Part shown: positions 8,275-16,016 of the stretch, in pieces
How the letters are laid out: the number at the start of each line of letters is the position of its first letter
Position numbering within the stretch: the first letter of the stretch is position 1
Assembly (NCBI GenBank): GCA_050944055.1
Contig: JBMNQI010000033.1
Location: forward strand, 1-27,057
Source of the DNA: JBMNQI01 sp050944055
GTDB taxonomy: Bacteria; Bacillota; Clostridia; Oscillospirales; Oscillospiraceae
Reading direction: 5' to 3'
Length of the DNA stretch: 27,057 bases
Translations under genes and position numbers: made by a program
Notes under the pieces: generated by a model
What the model saw: only the letters and a program-made list of their open reading frames with translations
Database searches by the model: none
Told to the model about the DNA's origin: nothing

Positions 8275-8376
8275 GATGTCCGTTCAGTCTGTAAGGCAGT
8301 TTTTTCAGCACAAACAAGAGCAGAACAACTGCTCGTCTCATACATTAAACTACAGCCTTACAGGACGGCCGACATC
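8275..8376 (-). ncRNA. Structured RNA element in the 5' leader of the methyltransferase gene
   Basis: Read on the minus strand, this 102-nt stretch folds as a nested set of helices. GATGT (8376-8372) pairs with ACATC (8279-8275). After a CGG bulge, CCGT (8368-8365) pairs with ACGG (8283-8280). After an asymmetric internal loop, CTGTAAGGC (8363-8355) pairs with GCCTTACAG (8297-8289). After a TGT bulge, AGTTT (8351-8347) pairs with AAACT (8302-8298). A terminal hairpin is GAGCAG-TTGTT-CTGCTC (8334-8318). Together this gives 29 Watson-Crick pairs with bulges rather than a simple palindrome. Together with the upstream promoter and the hairpin before the gene, the arrangement is that of a riboswitch or other cis-regulatory RNA. 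I do not recognise a known class. A small mobile palindromic element is the alternative. Confidence 0.55.
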
Positions 8377-8404
8377 AATACACTCCCTTTATTATTTACT
8401 ACAC

Positions 8405-8433
8405 ATAATATCATGACGCTGTCAATATGTCAA
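8405..8433 (-). promoter_or_regulatory. Strong sigma-A promoter for the methyltransferase transcript
   Basis: On the minus strand a perfect TTGACA (8433-8428) is 17 bp from TATTAT (8410-8405, five of six bases). The predicted start near 8398 gives a leader of about 210 nt. The region from here to the ferredoxin stop at 8541 holds nothing else I can identify. Confidence 0.7.
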
Positions 8434-8540
8434 TTATTAGAATCCTACGTTGGTCTGCGTGTGATTAGGTTGATAATGTTACACGCACTGATTGAAATGC
8501 GGGAAACCGAAAAGCAGCTTAAACTTTTACCTCTTTTGTC

Positions 8541-8729
8541 TTATTCCTCCTGCTTCCGGATCGTCCCGACCGGGCAGTTTTGGGCGCAGGTGCCACAGTG
8601 GATGCACTCGGTCTGATCGATTTCATAATGCTCATAGCCAAAGGAGATGCACTCGGCAGGACAGAGCATTACACAGGTGCTGCATATTATGCATTCGTCG
8701 CCGATTTTATATGTAGGTTTCAAAATCAT
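8541..8729 (-). CDS. Small 2[4Fe-4S] ferredoxin
   Basis: 62 residues with two classical cluster motifs, CIICSTCVMLCP and CIHCGTCAQNCP, so it should carry two [4Fe-4S] clusters. It lies 10 bp after the flavoprotein gene in the same operon and is probably that enzyme's electron donor. I chose the ATG at 8727-8729, although GAGGG lies only 1-2 nt before it. A GTG at 8769-8771 would add 14 residues and overlap the upstream gene by 32 bp; which start is used is open. The protein is cytoplasmic, with no signal peptide. Confidence 0.9.
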   Translation of the reverse strand: MILKPTYKIGDECIICSTCVMLCPAECISFGYEHYEIDQTECIHCGTCAQNCPVGTIRKQEE

Positions 8730-8739
8730 TCCCTCGCTT

Positions 8740-10356
8740 TCATAAGGTCGCCGCGGCAATTCCGGCTTCACGCCCCAGAACTATCGCGCATCCGATACTG
8801 ACGCCGGCTATGGGTGTGGAGTATTGAGGGCCGAAGCGCCGCCCGCAGCAGTTGCCGGTCGCATACAGACCGGGGATTCGCTCATAGGCGTCATCCAGTA
8901 CGTTCTGATTCTCGTCCGTTTCCAGGCCGCCGACCGTCACCAGCATAAAGCCGGGGCGGAAGGGCGGTATCTTTGTCAGATAATACGGAGGATTGTTCAG
9001 CGGGACCATCAGGCTGGGGAGACGGCCGAAATCCTCGTCCCTTCCCTTTTCGCAGAGCTCGTTGTAGCGTTTCACGCTGGTTGCCATGTTTTTGGCAACC
9101 TCTTCGCTCAGGCCGGCATTTTTCGCCAGTTCCTCCACTGTATTGCCGCACCAGATGTCGATATTCAAAGCGCCGCCCAGCTCGTAGTGGAAATAGCCGT
9201 TTTCAGAGGCCTTAGCTCCGGCCATAGCATCCTGTATACGTTTGAGCAGGACGGGATCCGAACGGTCAAACCCCCCGTGTGAGCAGACTGCATTCTCCAG
9301 GAATTTCGTAAATTCGCTGTCATAGATTGAATAGCACTCTCCGCGCTTCATTTGTGCTCCCGGAAAACCAGCGTGAACCGGATCCCCGTATAGCTCGTTA
9401 CAATAGCGCTTGCCTTCGCAGTTTAAGAGCAGCTGGCTGAAGTTCGCGCCCAGACCGCCGGGCAGCTGATGGTTGCCGCCCATGGTCGCGACGGGGCGGG
9501 GCTCAATGCGGCCGCCGGCCCAGTATCCCATCTTAACGCCTGCGCCATTCCTGCCGAATTTCGGTTTCTTAAATCCCTTATCCGGTCCTACAAACAGGTC
9601 GTACACATCGGTGCACAGCTCGTTCACCATGTCCACATCGCCTGCAAAATCGCCGCAGGCCAGGACCACGCCTTTCGACGCGCGAAACTCCACATAGCCC
9701 CCGGAGCGCCTCTTTCCCACGACGCCGGACACGCGCTTTCCATCCTTCAGCAAGTACAGTGCCTCGATTCCGTAGAATAGCCTCGCCCCCGCTTCCTCCG
9801 CCTTGGCCTGGTTGGCAAGTAGGAGATCCTTCGGCTGCAGTTTTGGCAGAACCACCGGTCTTGGCGGCATAAAGCCCGGCATTTTGAACTGCGCGGTTCC
9901 AATCCAGAACTTCCCGCCGGTCAGTTCCCTTCCCATGGCGTTTTCCGCCGGCCAGAAGGATATTTTCAGCTCGTCCATGGCCTCCGGTCCGCCGACAGCG
10001 TCGAAGAACCAGTCCATGTTCTCCCCGTTCTTCTGGCAGTATTTCATGATGAGACCCGGGTTTGCCTTGTTGTTGGAGCGGCGCATCCACTCGTTGAAGA
10101 AGTCGATTGGGTCCACCTTGGGAACACCGCGGCTCTCTAAAAATTTAGAGTTGATATGGCCGATGTCCTTGCCAAATGCCTGGTAAATCTCCTTATACAT
10201 AGCGTCAATGCCGATCGTGTCCGCGCCGGCCTCCGCCGCTGCGCGGACGGCCGCGCTTCCGGCATAGCCCATGCCGACGATCACGACCTCGGACTGATAG
10301 TGTTCCTCGATCTCCTCCCTCGGTATCGGTGCGGGAGGCTCTCTCCAGTTTTTCAT
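8740..10356 (-). CDS. FAD-dependent reductase, fumarate reductase/ketosteroid dehydrogenase-like flavoprotein
   Basis: 538 residues. The FAD-binding Rossmann motif is at about residues 24-34 (VVIVGMGYAGSAA). The second FAD contact near the C-terminus reads PGLYATGNCCG, then STPIAGVSIGCAI. This is the FAD_binding_2 family: fumarate reductase-like enzymes, 3-ketosteroid dehydrogenases, urocanate reductase and tetrahydrodaidzein reductase. There is no Tat or Sec signal and no FMN-binding domain, so it is cytoplasmic and not a secreted respiratory reductase. GAGGAG precedes the ATG at 10354-10356. The ferredoxin behind it likely feeds electrons, and the divergent LysR gene is its likely regulator. 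It should reduce or desaturate a C-C bond next to an activating group; the exact substrate is unknown. Confidence 0.88.
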   Translation of the reverse strand: MKNWREPPAPIPREEIEEHYQSEVVIVGMGYAGSAAVRAAAEAGADTIGIDAMYKEIYQAFGKDIGHINSKFLESRGVPKVDPIDFFNEWMRRSNNKANPGLIMKYCQKNGENMDWFFDAVGGPEAMDELKISFWPAENAMGRELTGGKFWIGTAQFKMPGFMPPRPVVLPKLQPKDLLLANQAKAEEAGARLFYGIEALYLLKDGKRVSGVVGKRRSGGYVEFRASKGVVLACGDFAGDVDMVNELCTDVYDLFVGPDKGFKKPKFGRNGAGVKMGYWAGGRIEPRPVATMGGNHQLPGGLGANFSQLLLNCEGKRYCNELYGDPVHAGFPGAQMKRGECYSIYDSEFTKFLENAVCSHGGFDRSDPVLLKRIQDAMAGAKASENGYFHYELGGALNIDIWCGNTVEELAKNAGLSEEVAKNMATSVKRYNELCEKGRDEDFGRLPSLMVPLNNPPYYLTKIPPFRPGFMLVTVGGLETDENQNVLDDAYERIPGLYATGNCCGRRFGPQYSTPIAGVSIGCAIVLGREAGIAAATL

Positions 10357-10459
10357 GACACACTCTCCTCATTCTGAGCAGTATTGACAGCGTCGTTCCA
10401 CCTGCCTATATACTATTTTATAAGGCGATTTTTGTACAATACAGTTTATGAAATGAGGC

Positions 10460-10488
10460 TTCACAAGCTATACCAAAAATGTTATAAT
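10460..10488 (+). promoter_or_regulatory. Promoter of the second LysR gene
   Basis: TTCACA (10460-10465) and a perfect TATAAT (10483-10488) are separated by 17 bp; transcription would start near 10495. The intergenic region also holds TTGTACAA (10433-10440), a palindrome that could be part of a LysR site for the divergent flavoprotein operon. Confidence 0.65.
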
Positions 10489-10540
10489 TGTCCAATGTTC
10501 CAGGTGTATGCAGTATCATTCTCCCGGTCAGGAGGCAGCT

Positions 10541-11464
10541 ATGAATGAGGTCCAGATCCGTTGTTTTCTCACTGTGGCCAGATATATGAATTTTTCCAGG
10601 GCATCGGAAGTCCTGTACATTTCCCAGCCGGCTATTTCCCGTCACATCGGCAATCTGGAAAGAGAGCTCGGCGCGAAGCTGTTTGACCGCAGAGAGAAAC
10701 CCGTCTGCTTTACGGCAGCCGGGCAAGCCTACTATGATTTTTTTAGCCGTTTCACCGAGGAATTCTCTGAGCTGAAAATGGAATACGCCCCCGGGCAGCG
10801 CAGCGTGTCCTCAACCCTCAGCTTTGCCATTAACTCACTTTGGTACTGCAATGACGCGCTTTCGGGCTGCATCAGCCGCTTTGAATCGCGGCATCCCGAG
10901 ATCAGGGTAACCATGAATCAGTACCTCTCCACCAATCTGGCCTCCTCCATAGCCGGCAAGGACGCGGATATACTTATTCACATGACCTCTATCCTGCAGG
11001 ATACGCCGGATCTGCAGGTGCGGCAGATCGGCTGCGTCCGGAACGCGTTTTTCTATTCCTTCAAGCATCCGCTTGCACGCCACGCCTCCCCGGAACTTGC
11101 GGATTTCGCAAAGTCGAGGTTCGTCTATATTGAGGACGGTTCAGCTTCTCCCGAAACGCTCAGGGCGGGCATATGCGCAAAGATCAGATCGCTTTTCCCC
11201 GAGGCGCAGGCGGACGAGGATTTCCTATATCCGGCTCCGAATTCCGACGTTGCCAGTTCACTTGTGGACGACGGCATCTGCGTCATCATGCAGGATGAAT
11301 GGGCCCGTCTGCGGCATCGGCCGACGATCCGAACCTTCCTCTTAGAGCGCTCCGAGGAATCCGTCAGCATTGCCTGGCGCACCTCACAGGAGAATGAGGC
11401 GGTGCGCATGTTTGCAAAGGAGGCGGAAGAATACTTCCGCACCCGCACCCTGCGGCTGGATTGA
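10541..11464 (+). CDS. LysR-family transcriptional regulator
   Basis: 307 residues when started at ATG 10541, chosen because GGAGG lies 5 nt upstream and the HTH domain begins directly (MNEVQIRCFLTVARYMNFSR). An ATG at 10508 would add 11 residues that look unlike coding sequence. The HTH covers about residues 1-60, with the recognition helix in SQPAISRHIGNLEREL. The remainder is the effector-binding domain. It is divergent from the FAD flavoprotein/ferredoxin operon and convergent with the second flavin oxidoreductase, so it likely controls one or both. It is only distantly similar to the LysR at 1845. Confidence 0.94.
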   Translation: MNEVQIRCFLTVARYMNFSRASEVLYISQPAISRHIGNLERELGAKLFDRREKPVCFTAAGQAYYDFFSRFTEEFSELKMEYAPGQRSVSSTLSFAINSLWYCNDALSGCISRFESRHPEIRVTMNQYLSTNLASSIAGKDADILIHMTSILQDTPDLQVRQIGCVRNAFFYSFKHPLARHASPELADFAKSRFVYIEDGSASPETLRAGICAKIRSLFPEAQADEDFLYPAPNSDVASSLVDDGICVIMQDEWARLRHRPTIRTFLLERSEESVSIAWRTSQENEAVRMFAKEAEEYFRTRTLRLD

Positions 11465-11552
11465 TTGATTGCTTGCTTTTCGGCGCTGAAACGCTCTCCT
11501 GCCGCTGTAATGAAGCCGCAGTGAGCATTAATTCAGGTAGAAATAATCATGA

Positions 11553-11595
11553 GCGCGCTGCAAAATGAAAGCTTTGCAGCGCGCACTTTTCTGTT
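11553..11595 (+). terminator. Intrinsic terminator of the second LysR gene
   Basis: A perfect 12-bp stem GCGCGCTGCAAA/TTTGCAGCGCGC (11553-11564 with 11573-11584) with an 8-nt loop is followed by ACTTTTCTGTTT. It lies 88 bp after the LysR stop, between convergent genes. Confidence 0.85.
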
Positions 11596-11687
11596 TGGGG
11601 CCGGCTTATAGGCTTCAATCCTGCTGAGGACAGAAGTAAACGCCTCTAAGCAAGGTTCGTGTTTTTCACAATTATGCTGCGAAGCTC

Positions 11688-13631
11688 TCAGATTTCTGCA
11701 GCTGTATAATAGCCGGTCAGGATTGCCTCACGTACGGTCCCCGGCTTAATGCAGCTGCCTATGCAATAAACCTCAGGCGCACAGTCGTGTACTTCTTGGA
11801 ACACCTCTTGATTTGGCCGCATTCCGGCGTAGTATGCTGCGGTATCACACATAATTTTATCTATGCTCCCATCCGGGCGGCGAATTACAACTCCATCCGG
11901 CTCAATGCTCTTACATGCCGTATCCGTCAGAATTGTTAAATCCCGTTCTTTGATTGCAAGCCTCAGCGCCTCCGCATGCACGCGGTTTGCTTCGGGGGCG
12001 ATCTTGGACGTCATCTCGATTACAGTTACTTGTCTGCCGTTATCCGCCAGGAACAAGGCTGTCTCAACGCCAAAAAGTCCGCCGCCAATAAAAACGACGT
12101 TCTTTCCGACTTCATCCATCTTACCGTATATTTCGGCGGCACATATCACGTTTGGACCATCAACACCGGGCAGGCGCGGTTTCACCGGAGAGGCTCCCGT
12201 CGCTACCACGATAACATCCGGGCGCTGCTCCTGTGCCCATGCGCGATCAACGGTGGTATTCAGGATCACTGGAATGTTCTTTTTTTCCACCATATGTACC
12301 AGATAGTTCTTTTGAGCCCGCAGATCTGCCTTGATGTCGTCGTAATCGGTAAACAGGAGCATGCCGCCCAGGGAACTGTTTTTGTCTACGATTATCACAT
12401 CATGTCCGCGCTCTTTCGCTGTCAGCGCAGCTTTCATGCCGCCAGGGCCACCGCCGATTACGAGCACTTTTTTCTTTACAGGGCTGGGCAGGATTCCCTG
12501 AGGATACCGTGCCTCCCTTGCGGCCCGAGGATTAACGGAACAGGAGAAGTGTTTATGCGTATCCATATGGCCGCGGCAGTGCAGACAGCGTATGCAGGGG
12601 CATATCTCGTCTTCGCGGCCGGTTCGAGCCTTAAGTGGCAGATAGGGATCGGCAATCAAGGCACGACACATCGCCACCGCATCCGCTCTCCCTTCTTCCA
12701 GGATTTGTTCCGCCATCTCCGGCGTGCTGATAGCGCCGACAGTAACCACGGGGATATTTACGGCCTTTTTCATTGCCTCTGCGTACTTTACATTGCATCC
12801 ATGCGGCTGGAAAATGCTCGGATGCGCCTGAAGTGTCAAATCCAGCCTGGTGTCAATACCGGCAGAAACATGTACAAGATCTATCTTATCTTGAATTGAC
12901 TGAATAAACGGAATAGTTTCCGCAAGAGTTAACCCCTTCGGATCTGCTTCGGAGCCGCTGATGCGATACTCCAGCACAAAATCACTGCCCACTGCCTCTC
13001 GGATGCGCTCTACGACCATGCGGGGAAATTTTGCCCGATTCTCCGGTGAACCTCCGTACTCATCAGTGCGAGTGTTGACCATGGGAGAAAGGAACTGGGC
13101 AAGAAGCCAACCGTGTCCGCCATGGATTTGCGCCCCGTCAAACCCGCATTCCTTGACAAAGAGGGCAGCGCTGGCAAAGTTTTCCGCCACACGCTTCATC
13201 ATATCCTCATCCATCTGCATGACCTTTATGCCGTCACCGCGAGTGAAAGCTATTGGAGAAATCGGCGGGCTGCCGGAGAGTTCCGGGTTCCCCATCCATC
13301 CGGCGTGGTTAAGCTGGTAGGTTGCTACAGCGCCATATGATTTGATTGTCTGCGCCAGCTCGCCAAGAAAGGCCATGTTGGCTTTTGTCAGATACAACCC
13401 GGGAAAGGCGGGAGCATGTTCCTGGTCCACCGGTGTATCGCCGACAGTTACCTGCGCTGCTCCGCCCTTGGCCTCCTCCCGGTAGTATCCCAACAGGGCC
13501 TCTGTGGGGCGGCCGCCTTCCGTGACAAAGCTCATCATTGAGGGCGCCGCAAACAAACGGTTCCGATAGGTTACCGGGCCAACATTCAGCGGCTCAAACA
13601 GCTTAGGATACTTAAGCTTATATTCTTCCAT
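11688..13631 (-). CDS. Old Yellow Enzyme-family NADH:flavin oxidoreductase/2,4-dienoyl-CoA reductase type
   Basis: 647 residues, full family length. Residues 1 to about 340 form the FMN-binding TIM barrel, with the canonical active-site pair in GAQIHGGHGWLLAQFLSP (H170 and H173) and the phosphate loop region RTDEYGGS. A four-cysteine cluster motif CIRCLHC...C follows near residues 340-360. The FAD/NAD(P)H module from about 388 opens VLVIGGGPGGMKAA. It should reduce an activated C=C bond of a small molecule. AGGAGGAC precedes the ATG at 13629-13631. It belongs to the same family as the gene at 1-1712 but differs at the active site, so the two probably act on different substrates or steps. Confidence 0.94.
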   Translation of the reverse strand: MEEYKLKYPKLFEPLNVGPVTYRNRLFAAPSMMSFVTEGGRPTEALLGYYREEAKGGAAQVTVGDTPVDQEHAPAFPGLYLTKANMAFLGELAQTIKSYGAVATYQLNHAGWMGNPELSGSPPISPIAFTRGDGIKVMQMDEDMMKRVAENFASAALFVKECGFDGAQIHGGHGWLLAQFLSPMVNTRTDEYGGSPENRAKFPRMVVERIREAVGSDFVLEYRISGSEADPKGLTLAETIPFIQSIQDKIDLVHVSAGIDTRLDLTLQAHPSIFQPHGCNVKYAEAMKKAVNIPVVTVGAISTPEMAEQILEEGRADAVAMCRALIADPYLPLKARTGREDEICPCIRCLHCRGHMDTHKHFSCSVNPRAAREARYPQGILPSPVKKKVLVIGGGPGGMKAALTAKERGHDVIIVDKNSSLGGMLLFTDYDDIKADLRAQKNYLVHMVEKKNIPVILNTTVDRAWAQEQRPDVIVVATGASPVKPRLPGVDGPNVICAAEIYGKMDEVGKNVVFIGGGLFGVETALFLADNGRQVTVIEMTSKIAPEANRVHAEALRLAIKERDLTILTDTACKSIEPDGVVIRRPDGSIDKIMCDTAAYYAGMRPNQEVFQEVHDCAPEVYCIGSCIKPGTVREAILTGYYTAAEI

Positions 13632-13676
13632 CCTGTCCTCCTATCACTTGTCCGTATTAACGCCAAATGCGTATTT

Positions 13677-13691
13677 CTTATCATTGATAAG
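13677..13691 (-). promoter_or_regulatory. Palindromic operator candidate upstream of the flavin oxidoreductase
   Basis: CTTATCA-T-TGATAAG is a perfect 15-bp palindrome. It contains the T-N11-A core typical of LysR boxes and lies 46 bp before the gene's start codon. One of the two LysR proteins in the window is the obvious candidate partner. Confidence 0.45.
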
Positions 13692-13715
13692 CATGAAAAA
13701 GGAAACGCAGCAAAA

Positions 13716-13877
13716 ATGAAGTATATAAATGTTTGCACACTGAGTTTAACATATGCTCAAAGCGTATTCGACAACAGGAATTCTTTTGCACTGCATCCGA
13801 GCTCCTCGATATTGATTGAGCAGCTCGCCGAATGTCATCTTAGTCAGCTTAGTTTTCAGTATAACACAGCCATATAA
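13716..13877 (+). CDS. Possible 53-residue small protein, weakly supported
   Basis: An open frame begins MKYINVCTLSLTYAQ and ends TAI. Its only ribosome-site candidate is GGA about 12 nt upstream of the ATG. It resembles no family I know and has no signal peptide or clear repeat. It occupies the otherwise empty 367-bp gap between the flavin oxidoreductase and the histidine kinase, and two hairpins lie after it. The gap may instead be only promoter and terminator sequence. Confidence 0.15.
   Translation: MKYINVCTLSLTYAQSVFDNRNSFALHPSSSILIEQLAECHLSQLSFQYNTAI
13858..13866 (-). promoter_or_regulatory. Extended -10 candidate for the flavin oxidoreductase
   Basis: On the minus strand TGTTATACT matches the extended -10 pattern TGnTATAAT with one mismatch. 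No clear -35 is present. It would give a leader of about 220 nt that includes the palindrome at 13677-13691. Confidence 0.3.
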
Positions 13878-13916
13878 AAAGAAAAAGAGAATTCATTAAG
13901 TAATCAATTAACACCG

Positions 13917-13956
13917 CGCCCCTCCGAGCAAATATCGGAAGGGCGTTTTCTAATTT
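13917..13956. terminator. Hairpin with T-rich tail, strand uncertain
   Basis: CGCCCCTCCGA (13917-13927) pairs with TCGGAAGGGCG (13935-13945) around a 7-nt loop. The plus strand has one C-A mismatch but a good TTTTCTAATTT tail. In minus-strand RNA the mismatch becomes a G-U pair but the tail is weak. It probably ends the kinase transcript on the minus strand, or guards the kinase gene from plus-strand read-through. Confidence 0.6.
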
Positions 13957-13960
13957 GTGT

Positions 13961-13995
13961 TATGGAGCGACTGCAGCATTGCAGTTCGCTCCATA
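13961..13995. terminator. Hairpin directly after the histidine kinase gene
   Basis: TATGGAGCGA (13961-13970) pairs with TCGCTCCATA (13986-13995), extended by CTGCA/TGCAG with a 1-nt bulge and a 4-nt loop. It begins 4 bp past the kinase stop. In the minus direction no U tract follows; in the plus direction ATTTTATTTT does. Confidence 0.5.
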
Positions 13996-13998
13996 ATT

Positions 13999-15213
13999 TT
14001 ATTTTCGTTCAGTTGTGACGGGCAGCAAAACGGCAAAAGTATTGATGCCCTCCCTGCTCTCTGCCCAGATTTTTCCCTTATGTGCCTTCACGATGCCCTC
14101 GGCAATGGCCAGTCCCAGCCCGTAGCTGCCTGCTCGCACCCGTGCGGCATCGGCCCGATAGAACCGCTTGAAGACATCTTTCAGTTCTTGGGAAGACATG
14201 GGCGGACCCTCGTTGGCCACTTTCAGCAGGCAGTGCTTCGTGCCTTGCCGTTTCAGCGATACCCATGTATGCCCCCTCTTGCTGCTGTACTTCTGGGCAT
14301 TGTCCAGCAGAATATCCACCAGCTGCACCAGATGGGGCCGGCTGCCCAGAACCTGGATATCGTCCTGTATCTCGCTGTCCAGCTCCTTTTCCTGTTCATA
14401 GAAAATGGAGTCGAAGGGCAGCATCGCGCTGGATACAGTATCGCTCAGATCAAGCGCGGAAAATTCCATCGCACCAATGCCCTGATCCACATGGGCGGCG
14501 TTCATAAGTTTGGCCACCAGATCCTTCATCTGCCGGGATACGGTCAGAATGTTTGCTGTCAGCTTCTCCCGCAGCTCCGGGTCCTCCCCGTTTCCGGAGA
14601 GCATCTGGGCATTGCTGAGGATCACGGTCAGCGGGGTTTTGAGTTCGTGGGAGGCGTCGGCCACAAACTGCCGCTGCTGCTCCAAGGCTGCTGCCACCGG
14701 TTTGACAGCCCAATGCGCCAGCAGGATGCTAATCAGCAGGAAGATGATAAAACTTGCTGCACCAATAAGCAGACAGGTTTGCAGCAGATCATTTATGATG
14801 CTTGTTTCGCGGGATATATCAGAAAACACAATTCGATGGGCAGTGGGGGTTGTCACGCGTACAAAACGAAGCCCATATTCTTTCAGGACGCCGGACTTTC
14901 GCGTGGAGGAAAGCTCGATCAGCTTTGACAACATGGCGGTGTCCGTCAAGTCATAATTACCGCTGCCGAAGACCTCCCATTCTCCATCCGGGCTGAGCTG
15001 GAGAGTAAAGCAGGGCAGTTGGGTGCCTGGTCCCCGTTCGCCGGGAATGCCCAGGTGTTCGGGGCTCATAGCTATCGCGTGCATCATTTCAATGCCCTTC
15101 TTTTCCATGTCGATTCTGGTGAAATGGAGGACAAGGCCGAAAATCACGCAGAGCATGACGGTGACGATGGTCATATTGATGCAGACAAATTTGATGCGCA
15201 GGCGCTTGATCAT
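13999..15213 (-). CDS. Sensor histidine kinase
   Basis: 404 residues. Membrane segments at about 9-31 and 145-168 enclose an extracytoplasmic sensor loop of roughly 110 residues. The dimerisation/phosphoacceptor helix contains DASHELKTPLTVI (His189 is the phosphorylated residue). The ATPase domain has an N box (LLDNAQKYSSK) and a G box (GLGLAIAEGIVKAHKG), and all the expected motifs look intact. It overlaps the response regulator gene by 4 bp (ATGA) and is its partner. The pair is divergent from an exporter operon, the usual arrangement of two-component systems that sense cell-envelope stress or antimicrobial compounds. The ligand is unknown. Confidence 0.95.
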   Translation of the reverse strand: MIKRLRIKFVCINMTIVTVMLCVIFGLVLHFTRIDMEKKGIEMMHAIAMSPEHLGIPGERGPGTQLPCFTLQLSPDGEWEVFGSGNYDLTDTAMLSKLIELSSTRKSGVLKEYGLRFVRVTTPTAHRIVFSDISRETSIINDLLQTCLLIGAASFIIFLLISILLAHWAVKPVAAALEQQRQFVADASHELKTPLTVILSNAQMLSGNGEDPELREKLTANILTVSRQMKDLVAKLMNAAHVDQGIGAMEFSALDLSDTVSSAMLPFDSIFYEQEKELDSEIQDDIQVLGSRPHLVQLVDILLDNAQKYSSKRGHTWVSLKRQGTKHCLLKVANEGPPMSSQELKDVFKRFYRADAARVRAGSYGLGLAIAEGIVKAHKGKIWAESREGINTFAVLLPVTTERK

Positions 15214-15884
15214 GATTCCATCACCTCCAGATGGTAACCCAGCAGCCGGATGGACTCGATTTTCAGGTCGGATCCGATACTCTTCAGTTTCTTGCGCAGG
15301 AAGCCCACATAGGCCTCCACATTGTTCTCAGAGGCGTTGGACTCGTATCCCCATACCTGGGTCAGCAGCACGTCCTTGCGGATGCTGCGGCCCTGATACT
15401 GCATCAGGCGGCGCATCACATCGAACTCTTTCTTGGAAAGGCGGATGCTGCTCTTCTCTGTGCTGAGCATATAGCCGGTCAGATCCAACGTTGTGTTGCC
15501 ATACCGCAGAAGGTCCACCTGGCTGCCCTGACGGCGCAGGAGTGCGTTGATGCAGGCCAGCAACTCCATGTTGTCAAATGGCTTGGTCAGATAATAGTCC
15601 GCCCCGGCGTTCAGCCCTTCGATGCGGTCCTGTACCTCGCCTTTGGCCGTCAGCATCAGGATGGAGGTCGTGATCCGGCGGGCCCGCACCTGACAGGCCA
15701 CCTGATAGCCGTTGAGCTTGGGCATCATCACATCCATGATGATCAGGTCATAAATGCCGGTCTCGGCGTATTCCGCGCCGTCCGCGCCGTCGTAGACCAC
15801 TTCCACCTGAAAGCCCTTCAGCTCCAGTAGAATTTTCAGGGATTCGGCCAGCAGTTTTTCATCTTCTATAATCAAAATCTTCAT
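15210..15884 (-). CDS. OmpR/PhoB-type response regulator
   Basis: 224 residues from the ATG at 15882-15884, chosen because GAGGTG lies 7 nt upstream and the receiver fold starts there (MKILIIEDEKLLAE). A longer frame to 15935 would add 17 residues unlike the family. The phosphoacceptor is Asp51 (IIMDVMMP), with the switch lysine in LTKPF near residue 100. The C-terminal winged helix-turn-helix holds LSKKEFDVMRRLM and NNVEAYVGFLRKKL. It is co-transcribed with the histidine kinase and likely binds the tandem sites at 15942-16016, controlling itself and the divergent exporter operon. Confidence 0.95.
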   Translation of the reverse strand: MKILIIEDEKLLAESLKILLELKGFQVEVVYDGADGAEYAETGIYDLIIMDVMMPKLNGYQVACQVRARRITTSILMLTAKGEVQDRIEGLNAGADYYLTKPFDNMELLACINALLRRQGSQVDLLRYGNTTLDLTGYMLSTEKSSIRLSKKEFDVMRRLMQYQGRSIRKDVLLTQVWGYESNASENNVEAYVGFLRKKLKSIGSDLKIESIRLLGYHLEVMES

Positions 15885-15923
15885 TTGGCTACACCTCGCA
15901 GTCAGAAGATGCTTCTCATCGAC

Positions 15924-15929
15924 ATTATA
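15924..15929 (-). promoter_or_regulatory. -10 box of the response regulator/kinase operon
   Basis: On the minus strand TATAAT (15929-15924) lies 40 bp before the start codon. No -35 consensus is found at 17 bp; the regulator half-sites occupy that position, as in activator-dependent OmpR/PhoB promoters. Confidence 0.55.
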
Positions 15930-15941
15930 GTACATCCGAAG

Positions 15942-16016
15942 TCTGAAACATCTCTGAAATCCAAGTTTTACAAACCGTTCACAAAAATCCGCCGCGTAAT
16001 TTCAGAGATGATTCAG
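15942..16016. promoter_or_regulatory. Response-regulator binding sites between divergent operons
   Basis: Two copies of TCTGAAA start 11 bp apart (15942 and 15953). On the other side TTCAG occurs twice, also 11 bp apart (16001 and 16012), in the opposite orientation. The outer parts form a perfect 12-bp inverted repeat, CATCTCTGAAAT (15949-15960) and ATTTCAGAGATG (15999-16010), 38 bp apart. Tandem half-sites one helical turn apart are the OmpR/PhoB pattern. One pair faces the regulator/kinase promoter and the other faces the exporter promoter; a weak -10 TATTCT at 16027-16032 follows the right pair by 10 bp. Confidence 0.65.
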
